DNA of 13,651 nt from Acidimicrobiia bacterium (GTDB lineage: Bacteria > Actinomycetota > Acidimicrobiia > UBA5794 > JAOTWH01). Below, piece by piece: positions 7,824 to 13,651 of this stretch. The stretch's first letter is position 1, and every line of letters starts with the position of its first letter. Where the stretch lies: positions 1 to 13,651 of the forward strand of contig JAOTWH010000045.1 of NCBI GenBank assembly GCA_029863035.1, read 5' to 3'. The translations under genes were made by a program, and so were the position numbers. The notes beneath the pieces were generated by a model. It made no database searches, was not told the origin of the DNA, and was given only the letters and a program-made list of their open reading frames with translations.

Positions 7824-7973
7824 ATGACCGAAGCGCATCTCGTGATGTGGTGGGTAGAGGCAGGTCGTATACCCACCATCTCCGACGCGACCGAACGCCT
7901 CGACCTGCTCCGTCGAAGTGGACCGACACCGAAGGCTTTCACCTTCGCCCAAACTTTCCCCCGACCTCGATGA
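7824..7973 (+). pseudogene. C-terminal remnant of a DUF3291 protein
   Basis: A 49-codon frame from an ATG at 7824 to a TGA encodes a peptide with HLVMWWVEAGRIPT near its start and GPTPKAFTF near its end. These match the C-terminal third of DUF3291 proteins, which run to roughly 150 residues and typically end with WWVPAGHIPT and GPTPEAFTF stretches. The N-terminal two thirds of the family are missing: upstream, in all three plus frames, I see nothing resembling them before the hydrolase gene begins. The frame has no internal stop. I read this as a gene cut by deletion or rearrangement whose tail has not yet decayed. It could instead be a retained small protein, but no ribosome-binding site is visible. 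The function of DUF3291 is not established. Confidence 0.62.
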
Positions 7974-7994
7974 GCAATCGGCGAGAACTTTGGG

Positions 7995-8000
7995 TAAATT
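7995..8000 (+). promoter_or_regulatory. Possible -10 box, two-TM protein gene
   Basis: TAAATT lies in an unusually A/T-rich spot for this window, 44 bases before the ATG at 8045. It fits TANNNT and would give a leader of about 38 bases, enough for the AGAAAGG ribosome-binding site. I found no convincing -35 element. Confidence 0.27.
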
Positions 8001-8030
8001 GGAAATCGAAGGGGACGGGCGACGCGGGTC

Positions 8031-8037
8031 AGAAAGG
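8031..8037 (+). promoter_or_regulatory. Ribosome-binding site, two-TM protein gene
   Basis: AGAAAGG ends 7 bases before the ATG at 8045. It decides the start, because the frame is open far upstream, through the DUF3291 remnant, where no such site precedes an ATG. Confidence 0.5.
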
Positions 8038-8044
8038 TTGGATC

Positions 8045-8743
8045 ATGTCGACGAAGAAGGACCTTTCGGACACCGCCGAGGACCAAGCAGAACAACGACA
8101 AGCCAGCAAGGCTCGAATGCGAGCAGCATCGGACGCCAAAGTGGCAGACCAAACTTCCAGGGCCGAGAGAGCTGCAGAGCCCGAGAGAGCTGTCAAGACT
8201 GCCCAGTCCGAAAAGATGGTGAGGCCCGCCGGGGTCGCCGCAACGCCACACCTCCTGTCTGCCGAGCAAGGCGACCCTCGCCAATGGCTCATCACTCAGC
8301 TCCGAGCCACACTCGAGGAGGGCAAGGGCGAAGTAGCTGGGATCAGGCGTCGTCTCCAGATCACCTATTGGTCGATGATCGTGCTCACGGTTGGCCTATT
8401 CGTGTTCGGTATCGCCCTGATCGGTTTCCCCGCTTTGGCCTACTACCGCGACAGCATCGAGCAAGTCACCTTCGCTGCATTAGGCGGCGCTGGAGGATTG
8501 GTGATCGCCTTGTTGCTCTACTTCCGCCCGCTGGAGCGGCTCCCGACCATGCTCGCCGACGCCACCTACGTGTCGCTTATCAAGGACAGCTTCCAGTACC
8601 AAGTGACATTGCGTTTGCTCGCTCTCGACCTCGACGACTCCAAGACGGTGTCCGAGGCGGCTTCGCACGTTGGCGAGGCGGCGCAGGCTTCGATGGATCT
8701 GGTCTACACCCAACTGCAGGCTCGGCGCGCTGCAGGGGGTTAG
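8045..8743 (+). CDS. Two-TM membrane protein, function unknown
   Basis: I cannot name a function for this 232-residue protein. Residues 1-70 are rich in Ala, Lys, Arg and Glu and probably disordered or coiled; they contain an 18-base in-frame direct duplication (CCGAGAGAGCTG at 8163 and 8181). Residues 77-106 look helical and charged and lead into a first membrane helix (about 109-133). A second hydrophobic segment rich in Gly and Leu spans 143-160 and ends in YFRPLERLPTML. A final helical region follows (about 165-226). This order of helix, two TM segments, a P-x-E-R-type boundary and a conserved-looking helix recalls the two-TM modules described next to TRADD-N-like domains in bacterial conflict systems; that is a suggestion only. 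It is convergent with the amidohydrolase gene, 16 bases away. Confidence 0.75.
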   Translation: MSTKKDLSDTAEDQAEQRQASKARMRAASDAKVADQTSRAERAAEPERAVKTAQSEKMVRPAGVAATPHLLSAEQGDPRQWLITQLRATLEEGKGEVAGIRRRLQITYWSMIVLTVGLFVFGIALIGFPALAYYRDSIEQVTFAALGGAGGLVIALLLYFRPLERLPTMLADATYVSLIKDSFQYQVTLRLLALDLDDSKTVSEAASHVGEAAQASMDLVYTQLQARRAAGG

Positions 8744-8759
8744 TCGTTAGGCAAATCGC

Positions 8760-9977
8760 CTAGGCGGCGCCGCCCTTCATCTGAACCCCGCGCTTCCACA
8801 CGCCGGTCACGTTGTCGGCGTTGGCCAACACCAAGATGTTGTCCAGCGGGTCGGCGTTGACGGTTATCACGTCCGCGTCGCGACCTTCCTCCAAGATCCC
8901 TGTATTGGGAGCCATGGCCCCCAGGGTCTCGGGGCCATTGGCGGTGGCGGCCTCGATAGCGGCCAGCGGCGTCAAACCCATGTCGGCCAGCAGCTTCAGC
9001 TCTAGACCATTGGTCCCCCACATCGAGCCGCTCATGAAGATGTCGGTGCCGACGGCGATCTTGACTCCGGCTTCGATGGCTGCCGATACCGCCGCGGTGT
9101 GGAATTCGTTGACCATCACCGCCTTGTTGAACGCGTAGGGGTGCATCTCGTCTTTCATCGTGAGCAGCTTTTCGAGGATGAAGCGCGTTGGCACCAAGAT
9201 GGTGCCGGTCTCAGCCATTGCGGTGGCGGCCTCCTCGTCGAGGTAGGTGCCGTGTTCGATGGTGCGCACTCCAGCGCGTACCGCAGCCATGATTCCCGGC
9301 TTGCCGTGGCAGTGAGCCGCCACAGATCGGTCGGCGCGGGCCGCCTCTTCGACAATCGCCGACAACTCCTCATCGGAGAACTGCTGATGTATGGGGTGGT
9401 CTACCTCTGACATGACTCCCCCCGACGCGCAGATCTTGATGAACTGGGCGTTCACCCGCAGCTGGCGCCGCACCGCCTTGAGCACCTCGGGCACACCATC
9501 GGCCAGCACCATGCTCTCGTGATGAGGCGCCCAGTCAAGAGGCATCGAGTGGGCGTCGGAGTGGCCCCCGGTCATGCCGATGACGGCGTGGGCGCTGTAG
9601 ATGTTGGGACCTTCGACTGTGCCCTCGTTGATGGCCGCGGCCAGGTGAACACCAAGACCCCCCGGCTCTCGGATGTTGACGAAGCCGGCATTGAGCGCGG
9701 CGGTTGCATCTCGCAGACCACGCAATACGCCGACCGAGGGATGGGTGGCGATGGCCTCCTCGAACACCAAGGCGGTACGGGTGCCGAAGAAGTGGCCGTG
9801 GCAATCCCACATCCCGGGCATCACCACCGGTACCTGAATGGCGGCCAGATCGGGGGTGTCGGGAGCGGCGTTGGTTGGTCCTGCGTAGGTGATGACTCCG
9901 CGATCCATGATCACGGTGGCATTGTCGATGGGCTGGCCTCGGCCCGGAATGAGGCGATCTGCGTCTATCCGCTGCAT
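8760..9977 (-). CDS. Metal-dependent amidohydrolase
   Basis: A 405-residue amidohydrolase-superfamily enzyme of the imidazolonepropionase/Xaa-Pro-dipeptidase-like branch. Metal ligands appear in order: HGH (His60 and His62, after PGMWDC), Lys181 in FIKICASGG (likely carboxylated), His222 in AAHCHG, His242 in IEHGT and Asp312 in VGTD. A small beta domain is formed by the two ends, with GRDADVITV near the C-terminus. No signal peptide is seen, so it should be cytoplasmic. Members of this branch often cleave acyl-amino acid, dipeptide or carbamate-like bonds, but the substrate cannot be told from sequence. It starts at an ATG 17 bases after the arfB stop and is probably cotranscribed with it, although no functional link is obvious. 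Confidence 0.88.
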   Translation of the reverse strand: MQRIDADRLIPGRGQPIDNATVIMDRGVITYAGPTNAAPDTPDLAAIQVPVVMPGMWDCHGHFFGTRTALVFEEAIATHPSVGVLRGLRDATAALNAGFVNIREPGGLGVHLAAAINEGTVEGPNIYSAHAVIGMTGGHSDAHSMPLDWAPHHESMVLADGVPEVLKAVRRQLRVNAQFIKICASGGVMSEVDHPIHQQFSDEELSAIVEEAARADRSVAAHCHGKPGIMAAVRAGVRTIEHGTYLDEEAATAMAETGTILVPTRFILEKLLTMKDEMHPYAFNKAVMVNEFHTAAVSAAIEAGVKIAVGTDIFMSGSMWGTNGLELKLLADMGLTPLAAIEAATANGPETLGAMAPNTGILEEGRDADVITVNADPLDNILVLANADNVTGVWKRGVQMKGGAA

Positions 9978-9994
9978 CGGCCCAAGCTACCCCA

Positions 9995-10414
9995 CTAGTC
10001 CAAGTCGGGCCGGCGCCGCTGCCGCTTCAGTTCGCCTCTCCGCCTCTTGTTCTCAAGCCGGCGACGCTTGGCGGATCTTGGCGTTGTTGTGGGACGGCGT
10101 TGTTGAGGCCTGCGCATCGAGTCCTCCAGGAGGTGAACCAGCCGCCGCCGTGCCAACTGGCGGTTGCGCCACTGCGATCGAGAATCATCGGCGGTTACCG
10201 AGACAACGCCTCCGGTAGCCCGGCTGCCCAAGCGCTCCAGCATCGCAGCTCGAAGGCCGTCGGGAACCGATGGGCTTGCGCCAAGATCGAATCGCACTTC
10301 GGCACGGGTGGCCGAGCGGTTGGCATGTTGGCCCCCCGGACCTCCTGAGGTGGAGAAGGTCCACTCCAGTTCGGACTCGGGGATAGCGATCTCGTTGATG
10401 TGAAGGTTGGCCAT
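9995..10414 (-). CDS. arfB: ArfB-type peptidyl-tRNA hydrolase
   Basis: ArfB (YaeJ) rescues ribosomes stalled on mRNA without a stop codon by entering the empty mRNA channel and hydrolysing the peptidyl-tRNA. The 139-residue length is typical. The catalytic GGQ lies at 27-29 within SGGPGGQHANRS, matching the release-factor catalytic signature. There is no codon-recognition domain, which separates it from RF1/RF2. The C-terminus (about 100-136) is strongly basic (for example KRRRLENKRRR), as needed for the tail that inserts in the ribosome. The tail has more Arg than Lys, in line with the high GC. The gene starts at an ATG directly beside the heptamer repeats, which fill its upstream region, and the amidohydrolase gene follows it closely. 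Confidence 0.93.
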   Translation of the reverse strand: MANLHINEIAIPESELEWTFSTSGGPGGQHANRSATRAEVRFDLGASPSVPDGLRAAMLERLGSRATGGVVSVTADDSRSQWRNRQLARRRLVHLLEDSMRRPQQRRPTTTPRSAKRRRLENKRRRGELKRQRRRPDLD

Positions 10415-10415
10415 T

Positions 10416-10508
10416 CGAGTTACTCGTTCCTCGTCTCTCGTTTCTAGTTTGGTCGTCCAACACCTGCTGCGCGTTCATTCGGGCCAGAACGAGTAACGAG
10501 TAACGAGT
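10416..10508. repeat. Inverted clusters of 7-base repeats
   Basis: Read on the minus strand, 10450 down to 10416 is five contiguous 7-base units: AAACTAG, AAACGAG, AGACGAG, GAACGAG, TAACTCG. On the plus strand, 10487-10507 is three more: GAACGAG, TAACGAG, TAACGAG. The consensus is NAACGAG. The two clusters face each other, and an 11-base perfect inverted pair (GTTACTCGTTC at 10419-10429, GAACGAGTAAC at 10487-10497) encloses 57 bases. The array lies between the divergent arfB and VWA genes. It abuts the arfB start and reaches the -35 region of the VWA gene, so it could bind a regulator, or be an interspersed or transposable repeat. Confidence 0.7.
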
Positions 10509-10532
10509 GACTCTCGCACTTGACACGACCCT

Positions 10533-10538
10533 TAGCCT
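10533..10538 (+). promoter_or_regulatory. Possible -10 box for the VWA-AAA+ operon
   Basis: TAGCCT fits TANNNT and ends 8 bases before the ATG at 10547, again suggesting a leaderless transcript. GAGGGG at 10539-10544 lies only 2 bases from the ATG, too close for a normal ribosome-binding site. GTGACT at 10507-10512 is a weak -35 candidate at a long 20-base spacing and touches the last 7-base repeat. TTGACA at 10520-10525 looks better as a -35 but has no matching -10 before the start codon. Confidence 0.35.
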
Positions 10539-10546
10539 GAGGGGTT

Positions 10547-12649
10547 ATGCGCGCCCAACAGGACACGGTTCTCTCCGAGATCCTCCCCCCGGAAGAGAGG
10601 GTCATCGAATCGGTAGTAGCGCGTTATCAGCGCGTGGCGCCGGCAGTCACCCGCTTCGCCCGCACCATCTCGGGCAACGAGCACCTCCACGTTCGGCTTG
10701 GCTCCCAAGCGGCGTCCGGGCCGGGCGAGATCGTGGTCGACCCTGGTTTGTTCCAGGCCGCCTATTCCCGCCGAGCCCCGGTCACCCCATCCGAGGTAGC
10801 GCTGGCTTCGGCCCTGCACGAGGTGGTGCACCTGGTGGCTACAGATCTCGAGGAGCACCGAGCGATGCCGCGGGAGTGGTTCCCGGACGACTTCGAGGGC
10901 GACCTTCCTGAAGATCCGGTGCCGCTTCTCGACGCTCTAGCGGAGGCTGGAGGGCCGGCGGGCCAGGCGCTTTTCTTCTCACTAGAAGATGCTCGCCAGG
11001 AGTCTCAACTCTTCACTGGATACGAAGGGGCTCGCTCGGTGCTCGCCGATCTCTATCTGGCCTCGGTCCCGGAGGCGCTGGAACAGGCCAGGCCGTTAGG
11101 CCAGTTCGCGCTTGGCGCGTTTCTGCTTACTGGTCGCTACCTGACCCGCAAGCAGGTGCAGAAGCGCGTCGATCCCCACGTCGCGGCAGCCATCGACGAT
11201 GCCATGCCGTTCATCAAGGCTGCTTCCAATTCCACCGACACCTGGGAGGTGGCGGGCATCGCCTTACAACTGCTCCAGATCGCTCGGCTCCATGGCTTGG
11301 CCTTCGATGTGCAGCCGACCGAGACCATCGGCGAATCGGAGGAGAAGTCGAAGGAACAGGCCGATGACATACAAGACGGCGTTGATTCGTTGCGGCTCAT
11401 AACGCCCATCCTGGCCGACGCCGACGGATACGACCAGACGCAACGGACCGGTGAGTCGGTGGCTGCCGAACAGGGGCGCAAAGGAGACACCGACGAGGCT
11501 GGTGACCCAAGCACCGACCAGCTGTTGTTGGTGTCGGAGGCTCCAACTGTGTATTTGCCAACCGGCCAGTCGGGCAAGTTGATCGTGGGAGGTGTGCCAG
11601 ACCGGTTCCGCCACTTCCGATTGGAAGGCCATCGGGCGCTGGTCGACGCCGCCCGCACCTGGGGGGTTGGTCAGCGCCATGTTTCGGGCGAGCTGTACCC
11701 GCTGTTCCTAGCCAACCAGCGACGTGGTCTGCGCAGCGGCTACGACGCAGGAGACCTCTCCCCCCACGCTGCTCTGTTGCTTGGCGCCGGCCTCTACGAG
11801 CGGATGTTCGAACGCCGTGCGATATCGACCAGGCGTTCTTACGCGGTAAGCCTGCTGGTGGACGCGTCTGCCTCAATGCTCCAGCCCCGCCACCTAGAAG
11901 ACGCCCGGCGAGCTCCCTGGGCCATGGCGGCCGCCACCCTCGGAGCCTGGACCCTGGCCCGGCTGGCAGATGAACTCCAGATCGAGTTCGAGGTGGCGTT
12001 GTTCAATCGGGCATTCGCGGCCGCGGTGGATGACAGCGAACAGTCGTACTCGAAGCGCCTTCACGCCGCCACTGCCGGATTGCGCCAAACTCGGGGCGGC
12101 GCCGCCGACCGGCTCAGCCGAACCGTCAATCACTACCTGGTCAAATCGTTCGACGACCCGTGGCGCAGATCCGAGGACGTGCTCGCCGGGCTCTTCTACA
12201 CCGCCATGGAGCCTCGCCAAGCCGCTATCGCGGCCAGGAGAGAGCCGAACCGAACGCCCCCGGTGTCGATGTTCGAAAAAGCCGCCAACGTCGACGAGTT
12301 CAACGTGAGCCACGCCGCCGAACGGCTGGCGGCGCGTCGTGCCAATACCAGGGTCTTGGTGGTCCTGGCGGACGGCATGACTCGGGGCTCGGTTGAGAAC
12401 CTCTCCAAAGCCGTCGAGACCGTGGAGCACTCGGGAACGACTGTGTTGGGAATCGGCATAGGCGATCCCACCGTGCAGGCCGCCTATTCGCGCAATCAGG
12501 TCGTGGAGCAACCCGATGCTCTGGCCAAGGCCATGGTGGACGGCGTAAGGGAGGCACTGCACCGCACCCTGGCCGAGTTGGGCTCAGGGACGTGGTGGGA
12601 GCACGGATCACAGCGTGCCCTATATTCGGCAAACACAAGGAGTGCCTGA
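10547..12649 (+). CDS. CobT-like VWA protein with HExxH motif
   Basis: A 700-residue cytoplasmic-looking protein. The N-terminal region holds HEVVH (91-95) followed by an ExxRxE stretch (Glu147, Arg150, Glu152) in LEDARQESQLFTGYEG, which aligns by eye with the LExxRxEALG region of cobaltochelatase CobT. An acidic, Glu/Asp/Gln-rich linker follows (about 255-325), as in CobT. The C-terminal VWA domain (about 430-675) has the MIDAS motif DASAS (439-443) and a later ADGM with Asp609. In CobT-type systems this domain relays AAA+ motor action to a large chelatase subunit using Mg2+. No such subunit is seen here. HExxH plus downstream Glu could bind zinc, as proposed for the metallopeptidase-like domain linked to VWA in DUF2201 proteins. 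It is followed 3 bases later by the AAA+ gene. Confidence 0.82.
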   Translation: MRAQQDTVLSEILPPEERVIESVVARYQRVAPAVTRFARTISGNEHLHVRLGSQAASGPGEIVVDPGLFQAAYSRRAPVTPSEVALASALHEVVHLVATDLEEHRAMPREWFPDDFEGDLPEDPVPLLDALAEAGGPAGQALFFSLEDARQESQLFTGYEGARSVLADLYLASVPEALEQARPLGQFALGAFLLTGRYLTRKQVQKRVDPHVAAAIDDAMPFIKAASNSTDTWEVAGIALQLLQIARLHGLAFDVQPTETIGESEEKSKEQADDIQDGVDSLRLITPILADADGYDQTQRTGESVAAEQGRKGDTDEAGDPSTDQLLLVSEAPTVYLPTGQSGKLIVGGVPDRFRHFRLEGHRALVDAARTWGVGQRHVSGELYPLFLANQRRGLRSGYDAGDLSPHAALLLGAGLYERMFERRAISTRRSYAVSLLVDASASMLQPRHLEDARRAPWAMAAATLGAWTLARLADELQIEFEVALFNRAFAAAVDDSEQSYSKRLHAATAGLRQTRGGAADRLSRTVNHYLVKSFDDPWRRSEDVLAGLFYTAMEPRQAAIAARREPNRTPPVSMFEKAANVDEFNVSHAAERLAARRANTRVLVVLADGMTRGSVENLSKAVETVEHSGTTVLGIGIGDPTVQAAYSRNQVVEQPDALAKAMVDGVREALHRTLAELGSGTWWEHGSQRALYSANTRSA
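12637..12642 (+). promoter_or_regulatory. Ribosome-binding site of the AAA+ gene
   Basis: AAGGAG lies 10 bases before the ATG at 12653, inside the last codons of the VWA gene. It is the best Shine-Dalgarno in the window and points to independent, efficient translation of the AAA+ subunit from the shared transcript. That would suit a motor needed in excess, as a hexamer, over its VWA partner. Confidence 0.65.
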
Positions 12650-12652
12650 GAC

Positions 12653-13642
12653 ATGGCAGAAACCATCACATTCGAAGACCCCTCCGGCGAAGGGAAGCCG
12701 GTCGAGCTGGAGGCCTTCAGCCTGCCCCGCAACACGCCGGACCGCGCTCAGCGCGCCGAGCGGATACCGAAGCCGGATCCTTTCTATGTGGACCTGGGAA
12801 TGCTGTACCGGATGGCCCAGCTGGAAAGGGTGCGCCGCGACCACTTCACAGAAGTGCCTCTTCATCTTGCGCTGCGGGGCCACATGGGCACCGGCAAGGA
12901 CCACGATCTCGAGCAGTTCGCCGCCCTGCTCAGACTCCCCTATTACCGCGTCCCGCTGACTGGTGAGGTGCGCGACATCACCCTCATCGGCTCGGTGAAG
13001 CTCTACGGCGATGACAAGGGCGGAACAGAGAGCCGCTGGGAGGACGGCGACATCACCCGAGCGTTGCGCGGTCCATCACTGATCAACCTCTCCGAGTTGA
13101 ACGCCGCCGGTGCCGAGACCCTGTTCGCACTCCATGGCCTGCTCGACCGCTACCAAGCGCTGGGGCTGCCGACCGGAGAAACCGTCCCCCTACGCCAAGA
13201 CGTAAGAGTCTTCGGAACCATGAACCCGACGGATCTGCGCGACTATGCCGGAACCCAGACCCTCAACAAAGCGTTCGCCGACCGCTGGGTGATTTGGGAG
13301 AAATCGTTCCCCACCGAGGAGCAGCTGGCAGCAATGCTGGAGCGACGCTATCCGGACATGGGTACCAAGTTCGTCGAGCTGATCGCGCGGCTGGCAGCTG
13401 AGGTCAACACGTCGTTCACCTCCCTCGACACAGCAACGCGGGTGGAAACACCGATGAGTCTGCGCACCGTGCTCGATCGCTTGCCTGCCGGTCTGCGCAT
13501 CTATGAAGAAGCAGACGATCCGCTGATCAGGGCTTGGGACGAATTCGTGCTGCCCCATGTCGACCCCTACGACCGCGATCACTACTCCACCGTGTGGAGC
13601 GCTGTTGCCCGCAAAGGGCCAGCGGGACCGGTCTTCTCCTAA
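12653..13642 (+). CDS. CobS-like AAA+ ATPase, altered Walker motifs
   Basis: A 329-residue AAA+ protein of the MoxR/CobS group. By eye it follows CobS closely: LRGHMGTGKDHDLEQFAALL (75-94) over the CobS Walker A region, then RDITLIGSVKLYG, a GDITRALRG stretch, sensor 1 in FGTMNP (Asn191), and YAGTQTLNKAFADRW (198-212), which recalls the CobS GTQ-N-A-DRW segment with Arg211 as a likely arginine finger. Two key positions differ from the norm. Walker A reads GTGKD, with Asp83 for the expected Ser/Thr, and Walker B reads LINLSELN, with Ser147 for the expected Asp, although the catalytic Glu148 remains. The frame is intact to a TAA. It starts 3 bases after the VWA gene, its obvious partner. Whether it hydrolyses ATP is open. 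The client is unknown. Confidence 0.85.
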   Translation: MAETITFEDPSGEGKPVELEAFSLPRNTPDRAQRAERIPKPDPFYVDLGMLYRMAQLERVRRDHFTEVPLHLALRGHMGTGKDHDLEQFAALLRLPYYRVPLTGEVRDITLIGSVKLYGDDKGGTESRWEDGDITRALRGPSLINLSELNAAGAETLFALHGLLDRYQALGLPTGETVPLRQDVRVFGTMNPTDLRDYAGTQTLNKAFADRWVIWEKSFPTEEQLAAMLERRYPDMGTKFVELIARLAAEVNTSFTSLDTATRVETPMSLRTVLDRLPAGLRIYEEADDPLIRAWDEFVLPHVDPYDRDHYSTVWSAVARKGPAGPVFS

Positions 13643-13651
13643 AGATGCCGT

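Noticed and set aside
7758..7952. 65-codon upstream extension of the alpha/beta hydrolase
   Set aside because: It crosses the DUF3291 remnant on the opposite strand, has low-complexity content, and the fold begins normally at the ATG at 7757.
8747..8774. Bidirectional terminator between the two-TM protein and amidohydrolase genes
   Set aside because: TAGGC/GCCTA is only a 5-base stem, and the GGCGGCGCCGCC palindrome at 8763-8774 lies within the amidohydrolase coding end. There is no T-run, so I did not call a terminator.
13645..13651. Start of a further plus-strand gene
   Set aside because: An ATG occurs 2 bases after the AAA+ stop, but only two codons are visible before the window ends, so nothing can be claimed.
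1..13651. CRISPR array, insertion sequence, tRNA or rRNA gene
   Set aside because: I found no spaced identical repeats of CRISPR type, no transposase motifs and no convincing tRNA arms or rRNA segments. The 7-base repeats at 10416-10508 have no spacers.

Overview
The window looks like a high-GC bacterial chromosome segment, most likely from an actinobacterium and possibly near the Acidimicrobiia. This is inferred from gene order and style, not from a marker gene. dapA is directly followed by an RNase J gene with a 4-base ATGA overlap, and an M16 zinc protease gene runs into dapB with a GTGA overlap; both pairings recall the mycobacterial dapA-rnj and pepR/dapB neighbourhoods. Several starts have a TANNNT box 7 to 10 bases upstream and no good Shine-Dalgarno, which suggests leaderless transcripts.

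Layout. 1-388: no convincing gene; it holds a GC-rich nested palindrome of REP type (239-357). 389-2895, minus strand: dapA then rnj. 2945-3778, plus strand: a thioredoxin-TPR protein of the CnoX/YbbN type, divergent from dapA. 3787-7757, minus strand: a block transcribed in the order alpha/beta hydrolase of epoxide-hydrolase type, M16 peptidase, dapB, methionine-rich lipoprotein. 7758-8044: an accessory-looking gap with a 49-codon remnant of a DUF3291 protein. 8045-8743, plus strand: a two-TM membrane protein of unknown function. 8760-10414, minus strand: arfB (ribosome rescue) followed by a metal-dependent amidohydrolase. 10415-10546: a divergent intergenic region carrying 7-base repeats in inverted orientation. 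10547-13642, plus strand: a tightly linked pair, a CobT-like VWA protein with an N-terminal HEVVH motif and a CobS-like AAA+ protein.

How the genes work together. dapA and dapB encode consecutive steps of lysine/diaminopimelate synthesis, needed for peptidoglycan and lysine. rnj, arfB and the thioredoxin-TPR protein are housekeeping functions in RNA processing, ribosome rescue and redox/protein folding. The hydrolase and amidohydrolase look catabolic or detoxifying, with unknown substrates.

The most unusual part is the terminal AAA+/VWA pair. It resembles the CobS-CobT magnesium-insertion motor of cobaltochelatase, but no large chelatase subunit or cobalamin gene is in view. The VWA partner carries a possible zinc-binding motif. 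In the AAA+ partner the two residues expected to hold Mg2+ appear exchanged: Walker A ends in Lys-Asp instead of Lys-Ser/Thr, and Walker B reads Ser-Glu instead of Asp-Glu. This may be an AAA+/MIDAS system with a non-standard nucleotide site and an unknown client.
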